Origin: Sutterella sp.
GTDB taxonomy: Bacteria; Pseudomonadota; Gammaproteobacteria; Burkholderiales; Burkholderiaceae_F
NCBI GenBank assembly: GCA_019418235.1
Contig: DYCH01000078.1
Span: 1 to 42,730, forward strand
Direction: 5' to 3'
DNA: 42,730 nt
Shown: one piece after another, positions 1-7,660 of the stretch
How positions within the stretch are numbered: the first letter of the stretch is position 1
Layout of the letters: each line of letters starts with the position of its first letter
The notes under the pieces: generated by a model
The model's input: only the letters and a program-made list of their open reading frames with translations
Told to the model about the DNA's origin: nothing
The model's database searches: none
Translations under genes and position numbers: made by a program

Positions 1-68
1 TTAAATTATTCATTGATTTTCATAAGATTTATATAAAAATAACCAAGAGACACCAAAACTTCTCTTTA

Positions 69-84
69 TATTTGTCGACAAATA
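69..84. promoter_or_regulatory. GntR-type operator upstream of the ArgH-family lyase gene
   Basis: A perfect 16-bp palindrome, TATTTGTCGACAAATA, lies 95 bp upstream of the lyase start. Its core TTGTCGACAA recurs in a second perfect palindrome at 8489-8504, next to the GntR gene in this window. FadR/FCD-subfamily GntR proteins are known to bind short palindromes of this general form. A weak promoter may straddle it (TTTATA at 65-70, 18 bp, TAGAAT at 89-94), which would place the operator between -35 and -10 as expected for a repressor. The palindrome and its repetition are seen directly. The assignment to this regulator is inferred. Confidence 0.7.
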
Positions 85-178
85 AGGGTAGAATTCTCTC
101 ACCAACCAATCAGAGGTTTTAACCTCAAATCCAATTACTGTAATTACCCCCTTTTTACCCTTTAAGGAAAATTTAAAA

Positions 179-1576
179 ATGGATAGCAAATCTCGTAGCG
201 GTCGTTTTGATATGGCTGCCAATAAACTCGTGGAAGACTTCAACGCCACGATTATGATCGAACAACGCAACTGCCCGTTCGATATCAAAGGCAGCCAAGC
301 TCACGCCACTATGCTCGGCCGTCAAGGCATCATCTCCACGGAAGATGCTCAAACGATCTGTCAAGGTCTTGAACAAGTCGCTCAAGAAATCCGTGATGGC
401 AAGTTCGTTTTCCGTACGGCTGACGAAGATATTCACATGGCCATTGAAAAGCGCATGACCGAAATCGTTGGCCCCGTCGGCGGTCGTTTGCACACGGCTC
501 GTTCCCGTAACGACCAAACGACGGTGACGACGAAGATGATGCTTCGCCACACGATTCGTGAAGTTCAAGAAGCCATCCGTGCTTTGCAAGCCGAATTCGT
601 CGAAACGGCCGAAAAGAACATGGACGTCATCATGCCAGGTTACACCCACATGCAAACCGGCCAGCCGATTCTTTTCTCTCACTGGATGATGGCATTCTTT
701 TGGATGTTGGAACGCGACTTCACGCGCTTTGACAACCTCCACACCCGCATGGGCCGCTGCCCCTTGGGTTCTGCTGCATTAGCGGGCACCGATTTCCCGA
801 TCGATCGTGAATTCACGGCTAAGGCTTTGGGCTTTGATGCCCCGACCGACAACTCCATTGATTCTGTGAGCGACCGTGACCATATGTGCGAATTCAACGC
901 TTGCGCTGCCATGTGCCAAATGCACTTGAGCCGCTTGTCTGAAGAACTCGTCACGTTCTCTACGCAAGACTTTAAGTTCATTGAACTCTCTGACGACTTC
1001 TGCACAGGTTCTTCCATCATGCCGCAAAAGAAGAACCCTGATATCGCTGAAAAGATTCGTGGTAAGACCGGTCGCGTCTACGGCAACTTGATGGCCATGC
1101 TCACGATCATGAAGGGCTTGCCCTTGGCCTACAACACCGACCTTTCTGAAGACAAGGAACAAGTGTTTGACTCGATCGATACGCTTTTAGCCAGCCTTCG
1201 CATCATGGCTCCGATGATCGCCAAGATGACGGTCAACGGCGAAAAGACCCGTTACAACGCTGACCTCGGTTACTCCAACGCCACGGACTTGGCCGACTAC
1301 CTCGCTCGTAAGGGTGTGCCCTTCCGTGACGCTCACCACATTGTGGGCTCTATGGTCAATTACTGCATCAAGCAAGGCAAGCGCTTGGACGATTTGACGA
1401 TGGACGAATACCGTCAATTTAACGACAAGATCGAAGAAGACATCCGTCACGAAATCGCTCTTGAAACGTGCGTCAAAGCCCGTAAGTCCTTCGGTGGTAC
1501 GGCGCCGGAAGCTGTGTGTCACCAAATCGGTACGGCTCGTGAAGTTTTAGCTCGCGAAGAAGCTGTCTTGGCTTAA
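179..1576 (+). CDS. argH: Argininosuccinate lyase-family C-N lyase (possibly not a true ArgH)
   Basis: 465 aa, the usual size for this fumarase/aspartase-superfamily enzyme, which releases fumarate from an N-substituted aspartate. The superfamily signature GSSIMPQKKNPD is at residues 277-288 and includes the catalytic serine. SRNDQ (109-113), THMQ (156-159) and GTDFPIDRE (203-211) are also present. Several positions normally near invariant in argininosuccinate lyases differ: SGRF instead of GGRF (7-10), TTVT instead of VATD (114-117), QTGQP instead of QRAQP (159-163), and YNTDLSEDKE instead of YNKDxQEDKE (318-327), so the usual Gln is Ser323. No argG or other arginine biosynthesis gene is nearby. 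The neighbours are a Dcu transporter and an MmgE/PrpD enzyme, with a GntR operator upstream. Family membership is certain. The substrate is open: argininosuccinate, or another amine-fumarate adduct. Confidence 0.85.
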   Translation: MDSKSRSGRFDMAANKLVEDFNATIMIEQRNCPFDIKGSQAHATMLGRQGIISTEDAQTICQGLEQVAQEIRDGKFVFRTADEDIHMAIEKRMTEIVGPVGGRLHTARSRNDQTTVTTKMMLRHTIREVQEAIRALQAEFVETAEKNMDVIMPGYTHMQTGQPILFSHWMMAFFWMLERDFTRFDNLHTRMGRCPLGSAALAGTDFPIDREFTAKALGFDAPTDNSIDSVSDRDHMCEFNACAAMCQMHLSRLSEELVTFSTQDFKFIELSDDFCTGSSIMPQKKNPDIAEKIRGKTGRVYGNLMAMLTIMKGLPLAYNTDLSEDKEQVFDSIDTLLASLRIMAPMIAKMTVNGEKTRYNADLGYSNATDLADYLARKGVPFRDAHHIVGSMVNYCIKQGKRLDDLTMDEYRQFNDKIEEDIRHEIALETCVKARKSFGGTAPEAVCHQIGTAREVLAREEAVLA

Positions 1577-1586
1577 TCAAACTATC

Positions 1587-1616
1587 GACCGGCTCTCCTT
1601 GCGTGGAGTGCCGGTC
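1587..1616 (+). other. Strong intercistronic hairpin between lyase and dcu1
   Basis: GACCGGC (1587-1593) pairs with GCCGGTC (1610-1616), and CTCC (1595-1598) pairs inside it with GGAG (1605-1608), closing on a TTGCGT loop. No T-run follows directly, so it is not a canonical terminator. It more likely stabilises or segments a lyase-dcu mRNA, giving different amounts of the two proteins. Confidence 0.6.
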
Positions 1617-1643
1617 ACTCTATTCATCTTTTGAGGTTTAATC

Positions 1644-2978
1644 ATGGAAACCGATTTAAATTTCTGGCTGCAACTGGCTGTGATGCTTGTCTGTATCGGC
1701 GTCGGCGGTCGTTTCGGTGGCGTTGGTTTAGGTGCCGCTGGTGGCTTAGGTGTCAGTATTCTCGTCTTGGGCTTTGGTCTTCAACCGGGCTCGCCTCCCA
1801 CCTCTACGCTCTTGATTATCGTGGCCGTGATCGCTTGTACCAGCATCTTACAAGGTGCGGGCGGTTTGGATCTTTTGGTTCGCGTCGCAGAGCGTATGCT
1901 TCGTAGGTTCCCCGGTGCCATCACGATTGTCGGCCCCTTCGTTTGCTCACTTTTCGTTGTTTTGTGCGGTACGGCTTATGTGGCTTTTGCCGTGTATCCG
2001 GTGGTGGCCGAAGTGGCCGCCTCCGCTAAGATCCGTCCTGAACGTCCGATTGCTGCCTCTGTGATTTCTGCCGGTATCGCTGTTGTGGCGAGCCCCATGA
2101 GTGCCGCAACGGCCGCTATGGTGGCTAGCTTGGCTGTTATGGATATCTCCTTGATCACCATCTTGGCTATCTCCATCCCTGCCTTCATCGTTGCAACGCT
2201 TTGCACGTGTTTGGCCGTCTTCTGGAAGGGTACGGAACTTGAAAAGGATCCGGAATTCATCCGTCGCGTTCAAGCCGGCGAATACCAAGAATTGGTCGTT
2301 AAGCAAGACAAGGGCCCGATTGAAGCCACCAAGGGTGAAAAGCTCTCTGTTGCCATCTTCTTGATGGGCGTTTTGACCGTGATTATCTTCGGTACGTTTA
2401 AGGGTCTTTTGCCTGCATGGGAAATCGCCGGCAAGATGAAGACGTTGCCCATCCCCTCTTTGATCCAAATGTTGATGTTGGGCGTGGGTCTTTTCATCAT
2501 CGTCTTCTGTAAGGTTCCGAGTCACAAGTTTGCTTCCGGCTCCGTCTTCCGCTCCGGTCTTATCGGTGTGGTAGGTGTCTTCGGTGTGTCTTGGTTGACG
2601 GATACGTTCTTTACGGCCTATAAGCCCTTGTTCCTCGACCTCTTCACGACGATGGCTCAATCGGCTCCGATGCTCTTCGGTGTGGTGCTCTTCTGTTTCT
2701 CTGCCGTGATTTTGAGCCCCTCTGCCACGGTTGCTTCTTTGATGCCTTTGGGTGTTGCCATCGGTATCCCGGCCCCGTTGTTGATCGCTTTGTATCCGGC
2801 GACCTGCGGTGACTTCATCATCCCGGGCGGTGCCCAAATCGGTTGTACGGCCTTTGACCGCACGGGTACGACTCGCTTAGGTAAGTACGTTGTGAACCAC
2901 AGCTACATCATTCCGGGCTTTGTCCACATTCTCACCGGTGTGGCTGCCGGTTGGGTTTTGGCTCAAATTTTCTACTAA
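1644..2978 (+). CDS. DcuA/DcuB-family C4-dicarboxylate transporter, copy 1
   Basis: 444 aa integral membrane protein of the anaerobic C4-dicarboxylate exchanger (Dcu) family, which swaps external fumarate, malate or aspartate for internal succinate. The N-terminus has the family's GGRFGGVGLGAAGG pattern. The middle has TAYVAFAVYPVVAEVAASAK and IRPERP, with about ten or more hydrophobic spans. Near the C-terminus FDRTGTTRLGK and NHSYIIPG are conserved. The stretch just before FDRTGTT reads IPGGAQIGCTA, where classical Dcu proteins (and copy 3 here) read LPTYPxxxAA. Copy 2 (8740-10074) has the same length and the same variant, so the two form a distinct sub-clade. The gene follows the ArgH-family lyase by 67 bp and probably shares its transcript. 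It may import the lyase substrate or exchange the resulting fumarate for succinate. Confidence 0.88.
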   Translation: METDLNFWLQLAVMLVCIGVGGRFGGVGLGAAGGLGVSILVLGFGLQPGSPPTSTLLIIVAVIACTSILQGAGGLDLLVRVAERMLRRFPGAITIVGPFVCSLFVVLCGTAYVAFAVYPVVAEVAASAKIRPERPIAASVISAGIAVVASPMSAATAAMVASLAVMDISLITILAISIPAFIVATLCTCLAVFWKGTELEKDPEFIRRVQAGEYQELVVKQDKGPIEATKGEKLSVAIFLMGVLTVIIFGTFKGLLPAWEIAGKMKTLPIPSLIQMLMLGVGLFIIVFCKVPSHKFASGSVFRSGLIGVVGVFGVSWLTDTFFTAYKPLFLDLFTTMAQSAPMLFGVVLFCFSAVILSPSATVASLMPLGVAIGIPAPLLIALYPATCGDFIIPGGAQIGCTAFDRTGTTRLGKYVVNHSYIIPGFVHILTGVAAGWVLAQIFY

Positions 2979-3000
2979 AATTGTTTAGTTGAATGATCTC

Positions 3001-3043
3001 AGTGCCGATCTTTCGCAAAAAGGATCGGCACTTAACCTTTTTC
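3001..3043 (+). terminator. Hairpin between dcu1 and the PrpD-family gene, with a delayed T-run
   Basis: AGTGCCGATC (3001-3010) pairs perfectly with GATCGGCACT (3023-3032). A run of five T starts five bases later (3038-3042). The gap weakens it as an intrinsic terminator, and it lies only about 30 bp upstream of the next start codon. It could be a partial terminator or attenuator that lowers expression of the downstream gene. It also argues against starting that gene at the ATG at 2993, which would put the hairpin inside the coding region. Confidence 0.5.
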
Positions 3044-3061
3044 TACGATCGAGCACTCACT

Positions 3062-4468
3062 ATGCCAGACACGAATCCTAACTTAATTTCTGAACAATTG
3101 GCTCGTTTTGTCGTTTGGACGAAATTCGAAGATATTCCCACGGAATTGATCACAAAGGCCCAACGCCACATCTTAGATAGCGTCGGTGCCGGTATCGCAG
3201 GGGCCGTTAGCCCTGAGACGCGACTTTTAAATCAAGTCTTCACGATTTGTGGAGAACAAAGTGGCGATGTCCCGCTTTGGGGTAAAGGCATTAAAGTTTC
3301 TGCTCGTAACGCAGCTTTAAGTAACGGCGTTTCCGCTCACACGTTTGAGTTGGACGATACCAACGGTTGTGACCACTCCGGTGCCGTTGTGGTACCGGCT
3401 GCTTTTGCTGCGCTCTCGCTTTGCAATCGCCCGATCACCGGTAAAGAATTCATTGTTGCCGTCGTTTTGGGCTATGACTTGGCTCGTCGTGCGTTGGAGT
3501 CTTGCGGCGCTTACGAACCGCATAACGGCGCCGGTTGGCACTCCACGGGGACGTGCGGTGTGTTTGGTGCAACGGCTGCTGTCGGTCGCCTCTTGGGACT
3601 TGACGTTGAAAAAATGCAAGCTGCATTGGGCATTGCCACGAGTTTTGCCGCAGGCCAATGGTCTTTCGTTCACGATGGCGCACAAAATAAACGCTTGCAT
3701 GTGGGTAACGCCTCTCACGGCGGTCTTCTTGCCTGCCTTTTGGCTCGTGAAGGCTTCACCGGCCCCAAGATGGCTTTCGAAGAAGTTTGGGGTGGTTTTT
3801 CGAAGACCTTTGCACCTGAGAGCCAAGACCCAGACGCTTGGCTTCGCGACTTAGGAAAAAATTGGAAACTTGGTCGCGTGTCGATCAAGCCGCACGCCTC
3901 TTGCCGCAGCTCTCACTCCTCCATTGATGCCGTGAACATCATCATGGCTGCTCAAAAATTGGAACCTGCTGACATTGCCAAGATTCACATCAAGATTAAT
4001 CCGTTTGTGCACGGCATGTGCGGTGGTCGCAAGCTCGACCCGATGCCCGCTGCTCAAATGAGTATTGCCTACGGGATTGCCGCGCGCTTAGTTTTTGGTG
4101 CTGCCAATTTAACGGCTTACACACGCACGAACCGCCACGATGCTCGCATCCGTCGCGGTATGGATTTGGTGGAATTTGAAATCGATCCGACGCAAAAAGA
4201 TGACGATGAACCGATCGTGACGATTCATACGACCGACGGTCGCAGCTTCACCGAATGCGTGCAATTCCCCTTGGGAGCTCCGCAAAATCCGGTGAGCGAT
4301 GAAGCCTTAATGGCCAAATATCGTGATATCGCCGGTATGGTCTTTTCTAACGACATCGTGGAAGCGATTGCGGACTTCTTACTTAACTTGCAACACCAAG
4401 AAAACTTAACACCCATCATGAAACTCTTGGGTAGTAAACCGATTATGACCAATCAATTCGATATTTAA
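3062..4468 (+). CDS. MmgE/PrpD-family protein (2-methylcitrate dehydratase / iminodisuccinate epimerase fold)
   Basis: 468 aa from the ATG at 3062. An in-frame ATG at 2993 exists but would run through a 10-bp hairpin, so the shorter start is preferred. The MmgE/PrpD pattern is clear: an N-terminal helical part with HTFELDDTNGCDHSGAVVVP, the LLxREGFTGPKxAFE segment, and KPHASCRSSHSSIDAV further on. Known family members include 2-methylcitrate dehydratase (PrpD), cis-aconitate decarboxylase and the iminodisuccinate epimerase of Agrobacterium BY6, whose structure defined the fold. No prpB, prpC or acnD gene is nearby, so a methylcitrate cycle role is unlikely. Sitting next to an ArgH-family lyase and a C4-dicarboxylate transporter, an epimerase or dehydratase acting on an aspartate- or fumarate-derived substrate fits better. 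The family is confident. The reaction is inferred. Confidence 0.85.
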   Translation: MPDTNPNLISEQLARFVVWTKFEDIPTELITKAQRHILDSVGAGIAGAVSPETRLLNQVFTICGEQSGDVPLWGKGIKVSARNAALSNGVSAHTFELDDTNGCDHSGAVVVPAAFAALSLCNRPITGKEFIVAVVLGYDLARRALESCGAYEPHNGAGWHSTGTCGVFGATAAVGRLLGLDVEKMQAALGIATSFAAGQWSFVHDGAQNKRLHVGNASHGGLLACLLAREGFTGPKMAFEEVWGGFSKTFAPESQDPDAWLRDLGKNWKLGRVSIKPHASCRSSHSSIDAVNIIMAAQKLEPADIAKIHIKINPFVHGMCGGRKLDPMPAAQMSIAYGIAARLVFGAANLTAYTRTNRHDARIRRGMDLVEFEIDPTQKDDDEPIVTIHTTDGRSFTECVQFPLGAPQNPVSDEALMAKYRDIAGMVFSNDIVEAIADFLLNLQHQENLTPIMKLLGSKPIMTNQFDI

Positions 4469-4491
4469 AAAAATCGATTGAAATCAAACCG

Positions 4492-4525
4492 ATCCCGCAA
4501 GTTTCAATGCTTGCGGGATTTTTTT
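4492..4525 (+). terminator. Rho-independent terminator after the MmgE/PrpD gene
   Basis: ATCCCGCAAG (4492-4501) and CTTGCGGGAT (4510-4519) form a perfect 10-bp stem with an 8-nt loop, followed by seven T. It closes the lyase-dcu1-prpD transcription unit. Confidence 0.9.
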
Positions 4526-4574
4526 GACTGTTAAGCAAACTACTTCGAAGTGCCTAGTTGTCTGCATTTGTGGG

Positions 4575-4603
4575 TTGTAACACGAAAAAAACTGAGGTAC
4601 AGT
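4575..4603 (+). promoter_or_regulatory. Candidate sigma-70 promoter for the short ORF/DUF3100/M20 unit
   Basis: TTGTAA (4575-4580), a 17-bp spacer and TACAGT (4598-4603). It lies just downstream of a strong terminator and upstream of a short ORF with a good ribosome binding site, so position supports it. A 10-bp palindrome, ACTTCGAAGT at 4542-4551, lies just upstream. Transcription from here would give a leader of about 400 nt before the DUF3100-like gene. Confidence 0.4.
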
Positions 4604-4672
4604 AAAAAATACAAATACCCGACATACCCTCATGATCGGCGTTATAACAAAGTTTTTCTGTGGAGTTTCATC

Positions 4673-4804
4673 ATGTGTAACTGTTTAGTACGACTGGCAC
4701 TGCCAGACTATTTGAACCTTATTGCTAATGCTTGCATGGCTTGTGCCCGCTCTTCCTCCTCTAGCACATCCACATCCACTTCATCATCTCGTAGCTCTCG
4801 CTAA
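4673..4804 (+). CDS. Ser/Thr-rich 43-aa short ORF, candidate leader peptide
   Basis: I do not recognise this peptide. The ATG at 4673 has a good ribosome binding site (TGGAG at 4661-4665). The N-terminal part has two cysteine pairs (CNC at 2-4, CMAC at 21-24). The last 18 residues consist of 12 Ser, 3 Thr and 3 Arg only, with Ser codons of four types between 4751 and 4798. A 7-bp hairpin (CGTAGCT 4790-4796 with AGCTACG 4807-4813) spans the last codons and the stop. A second small stem follows (AGGTC 4820-4824 with GACCT 4832-4836), then the anti-Shine-Dalgarno-like CCTCCTCCTC. A leader peptide whose Ser-codon translation controls folding ahead of the membrane-protein gene at 5019 is plausible. 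Low-complexity coincidence is possible. Confidence 0.4.
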   Translation: MCNCLVRLALPDYLNLIANACMACARSSSSSTSTSTSSSRSSR

Positions 4805-5018
4805 GTAGCTACGCGATTCAGGTCAGTGATGGACCTCCTCCTCTCGAGCCAATCATCACAATCTCAACCAAACAACTAACAATTTAATCGCCGACTTGTC
4901 GGAATTGTCTTACACATAGCCCGAAATGTATGGGTTAGTTAAGAAACAATCCTCAGGTATTAACAAAAACCCAAGCGGCTTTGTATCTACCGATACAAAA
5001 ACTATGGAGCATTGCATC

Positions 5019-5834
5019 ATGCAAGCAGTCAAGAATCTCAAATTGCATCTATTGGCGGCCATCGTTGTCGTCTTAGCCGAAATGATCGGTATCCAAAAGT
5101 TTGGCCTGGTCGTCCTTCTCCCTCTTCTCTACGCCTTAGTGATCGGCGGTATCTTGAGTGCCCCGGCCTTGCGTATTTTGAATGGCAAGCAAATGGATCG
5201 CGCTGCCAAATTCATGCCGATTGCCATGTTGGTTCTCATTGCCAAGATCGGTCTCGATATTGGCCCGAACTTAGAAACGCTCTTAAATTCGGGTTGGGCC
5301 CTTATTTTGCAAGAATTCGGTCACTTCTTCGGTACGATCATCTTCGGTTTGCCTGTGGCACTTTTGTTGAAGATGAAGCGCGAAGCGATCGGTGCTTGCT
5401 ACTCGATTGACCGTGAGGCCAACGTCGCCATCATCGGTGAAAAGTTCGGTTTATCGAGCCCGGAAGGTCGTGGCGTGATGGGTATGTACATCTGCGGTAC
5501 GGTTTTTGGCGCCTTATGGATTTCGCTCTTAGCGGGCATCGTTGCTCAAATGGGTATTTTCCACCCGCATGCTTTAGCCATGGGTGTGGGTATCGGTTCG
5601 GCCAGTATGATGGCTGCCGGTATGGGTTCGATCATCGCTGCCTATCCTGCTGACGCTCAACTTATTCAAGCTTACGCAGCTGCCGCTAACTTAATGACCT
5701 CGATTCTCGGCATCTACTTTGCCCTCTTTGTCTCGTTGCCCGTGACGATCAAGGTTTATGAATTCTTTACGGGCGATCGTCGTCAAAATAACGAGGCTAT
5801 CGAAAACAATGTCGAAGCCCCTGCCAATAACTAA
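5019..5834 (+). CDS. DUF3100-like membrane protein, putative transporter
   Basis: 271 aa from the ATG at 5019, chosen because GGAG at 5006-5009 gives proper spacing; an in-frame start at 4926 would cross the leader hairpin. The protein is almost entirely hydrophobic, with roughly eight predicted membrane spans. It contains the KIGLDIGPNLETLL motif and a polar stretch, SIDREANVAIIGEKFGLSSP, between spans. These features resemble the uncharacterised DUF3100 family. The C-terminus is short, charged and Asn-rich. It lies 26 bp upstream of a 154-aa membrane protein and then an M20 amidohydrolase, so the three probably form one operon for uptake and hydrolysis of an amide or peptide-like compound. 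The family is recalled from memory and not verified by search. The transported substrate is unknown. Confidence 0.65.
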   Translation: MQAVKNLKLHLLAAIVVVLAEMIGIQKFGLVVLLPLLYALVIGGILSAPALRILNGKQMDRAAKFMPIAMLVLIAKIGLDIGPNLETLLNSGWALILQEFGHFFGTIIFGLPVALLLKMKREAIGACYSIDREANVAIIGEKFGLSSPEGRGVMGMYICGTVFGALWISLLAGIVAQMGIFHPHALAMGVGIGSASMMAAGMGSIIAAYPADAQLIQAYAAAANLMTSILGIYFALFVSLPVTIKVYEFFTGDRRQNNEAIENNVEAPANN

Positions 5835-5860
5835 GAAAAAATTCATGTCGGAGAATCATC

Positions 5861-6325
5861 ATGTTAGAAAACATCGCCAAATTAAAAGACTATCTCTTCA
5901 TTTTGTTGGTCACGGCCGCTTACTCGTTATTGGCTAATGTCGTTGGTTACGATTCGCCCCTAGCCGGCCCCTCGATTGGTTGCTTGCTCTTAGTGGTTAT
6001 CGCCTTTGTGGGGATCGTCATCAGTATGCTCCCGGGCTTTCGTGCGCTTCCCATGGTCTTTTGGGTCTCGGTCGTTGCCGTGGTTGTTTCGGTTCCGGGT
6101 TTCCCGGGCGGTGATTGGCTTTTGTCCTACACTAAGCAAGTGAGCTTCTTAGCAATCACGACGCCCATCTTGGCTTACGGTGGCCTGTGCTTAGGTAAAG
6201 ATTTTGAAGCCTTCAAGCAATTGTCGTGGCGTATTGTTCCCGTCGCATTAGCAGTGGCTGCCGGTAGCTTCCTTTGCGCAACGATCTTGGCTGAATTTGT
6301 GTTGCACCTCGAAGGTATCTTCTAA
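5861..6325 (+). CDS. Small polytopic membrane protein, putative partner of the DUF3100-like protein
   Basis: 154 aa with about five hydrophobic spans and a good ribosome binding site (GGAG at 5850-5853). I do not recognise a named family. The segment LAYGGLCLGKDFEAFKQLSW has the same layout as LIAKIGLDIGPNLETLLNSG in the preceding protein (a span, GL-x-G, a short acidic amphipathic stretch, another span). The two may therefore be related halves of a two-subunit transporter. It lies between the DUF3100-like gene and the M20 hydrolase gene, 16 bp from the latter, which supports a shared operon and function. Confidence 0.6.
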   Translation: MLENIAKLKDYLFILLVTAAYSLLANVVGYDSPLAGPSIGCLLLVVIAFVGIVISMLPGFRALPMVFWVSVVAVVVSVPGFPGGDWLLSYTKQVSFLAITTPILAYGGLCLGKDFEAFKQLSWRIVPVALAVAAGSFLCATILAEFVLHLEGIF

Positions 6326-6341
6326 TTAGGAAAATTAAATC

Positions 6342-7646
6342 ATGAATAAACAAGAACTCAAAAACAAGGTCTTTGATGCCATTGATGCTCGCTTTGCTGA
6401 CATCGAAGCCTTTGGTGAAAACATCTTCCAAGAACCCGAATTGGGCTTTAAAGAAAATGTCACGCAAGAAAAAGTGAAAAAGGCGCTTCAAGCCCTTGGG
6501 ATGCAATGTGAATGTGGTGCAGCTTTGACGGCAGTAAAGGCCCGAGCAAAAGGCAAGGCCTCTCGAAAGACCCTCGCGCTTTTAGCTGAGCTCGACGCCA
6601 TCATCTGTCGTGATCACCCCAATAGTGATGCAAAAACGGGGGCCGCTCACTGCTGTGGTCACAACGTCCAACTCGCCAATCTCTTGGGCGTTGCCATGGC
6701 CTTTAAAGATGCTGACGTCATGAAGTACCTCGGAGGCGACGTGGTCTTTTTCGCCGTTCCCGCTGAAGAATATGTCGAAATTGACTACCGCAATGAACTC
6801 AAAAAGGAAGGAAAGCTTCGCTACCTTGGCGGTAAGGCTCAATTGATTGCCGAAGGCGCTTTTGAAGACATTGACATGGCCATGCAAATGCATGCGAATA
6901 CGACCGAAGACAAAGAAGGTGACTTCGCCGTTGGCGCTTCCTGCAATGGCTTTATCGGCAAACTCATTGAATACCGCGGTAAGGCCGCTCACGCCGCTGG
7001 CGCCCCCGATCAAGGCGTTAATGCCTTAAACGCTGCCATGATGGGTGTGATGGGCGTTAACGCTATTCGTGAAACCTTTAGAGAAGCCGATTGCGTGCGT
7101 TTCCACCCGATTATCACTGCGGGTGGCGACTTGGTTAACGTCATCCCCGATCGCGTCAAAATGGAAAGCTATGTGCGAGCTTCCAATATCGAAGCGCTTG
7201 CCGGTTACAACAAAGCGATTAACCGCGCGCTTAAGGCAGGCGCCGATGCCATTGGTGCCACGTGCGAAATTAAGGATTTGCCGGGCTACCTTCCTTTGCG
7301 CCCTGATGAAGCCTTCAAGGGATTCTTACGTGACAACGCCATTGAAATTTTTGGTGCCGAACACGTCTTTAACGGTGAACACTCCGCAGGCAGTACCGAC
7401 ATGGGTGATGTGAGCCACTTAATGCCCGTGGTTCATCCATGGGTGGGTTGTGCTCGAGGCGTTTTGCACGGTGCAAACTACGTCTTAGAAGATCATAAGA
7501 CCGCTTACAACAAAACGGTCAAGGTGCTTGCCGGTTGCATTATTGATTTGCTCTGGGACGATGCCCAAGAGGCGGTGAAGATTTGCGATAACTTCAAACC
7601 GATTCTCAATCGTGACTCTTATTGTCATTTTATGGACAAGATTTAA
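6342..7646 (+). CDS. M20-family metallo-amidohydrolase (AbgB/IAA-amino-acid hydrolase-like)
   Basis: 434 aa with a ribosome binding site (AGGAAAA) before the ATG. Features of the M20D group are visible: ELDAI near residue 85, the metal-binding GAAHCCGH segment, VPAEEYVEID with the catalytic glutamate pair, GKAAHAAG at the start of the lid domain, and STDMGDVSHLMPVVHP with a late metal-ligand histidine. Such enzymes cleave amide bonds of N-acyl amino acids or p-aminobenzoyl-glutamate-like compounds and are usually cytoplasmic. It has no signal peptide. It follows two membrane protein genes in the same operon, so they may import its substrate. An amide-linked dicarboxylate such as an N-acyl aspartate or glutamate would connect it to the rest of the island, but this is inference. 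Confidence 0.8.
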   Translation: MNKQELKNKVFDAIDARFADIEAFGENIFQEPELGFKENVTQEKVKKALQALGMQCECGAALTAVKARAKGKASRKTLALLAELDAIICRDHPNSDAKTGAAHCCGHNVQLANLLGVAMAFKDADVMKYLGGDVVFFAVPAEEYVEIDYRNELKKEGKLRYLGGKAQLIAEGAFEDIDMAMQMHANTTEDKEGDFAVGASCNGFIGKLIEYRGKAAHAAGAPDQGVNALNAAMMGVMGVNAIRETFREADCVRFHPIITAGGDLVNVIPDRVKMESYVRASNIEALAGYNKAINRALKAGADAIGATCEIKDLPGYLPLRPDEAFKGFLRDNAIEIFGAEHVFNGEHSAGSTDMGDVSHLMPVVHPWVGCARGVLHGANYVLEDHKTAYNKTVKVLAGCIIDLLWDDAQEAVKICDNFKPILNRDSYCHFMDKI

Positions 7647-7660
7647 TTAGACGTCCTAAT

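Larger units (their letters stand above)
4469..5018 (+). other. Long leader/intergenic region ahead of the DUF3100-like gene
   Basis: This stretch holds a terminator (4492-4525), a promoter candidate (4575-4603) and the Ser-rich short ORF (4673-4804). It also has the palindrome CCGACTTGTCGG (4891-4902), followed by ATTGTC, resembling a degenerate version of the TTGTCGACAA operators. An 8-bp hairpin (TTTGTATC 4980-4987 with GATACAAA 4992-4999) ends seven bases before the GGAG that serves the start at 5019. That hairpin lacks a T-run and is more likely to affect translation than termination. Confidence 0.5.

Noticed and set aside
13..26. FNR-like box TTGATTTTCATAAG near the window start
   Set aside because: Only one half matches TTGAT-N4-ATCAA well; the second half agrees at three of five bases, which is expected often in AT-rich DNA.
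1947..2837. Long antisense open frame opposite dcu1, and similar ones opposite dcu3 and fumarase (10440-11822, 12063-13673)
   Set aside because: They are highly polar, low-complexity shadows caused by strong codon bias on the coding strand, with no ribosome binding sites or recognisable domains.
2993..3061. Longer start for the PrpD-family gene at ATG 2993
   Set aside because: It would encode through a 10-bp hairpin, and the added residues match nothing in the family.
4926..5018. N-terminal extension of the DUF3100-like protein from ATG 4926
   Set aside because: It has no proper ribosome binding site and would translate through the hairpin at 4980-4999; the ATG at 5019 has GGAG at good distance.
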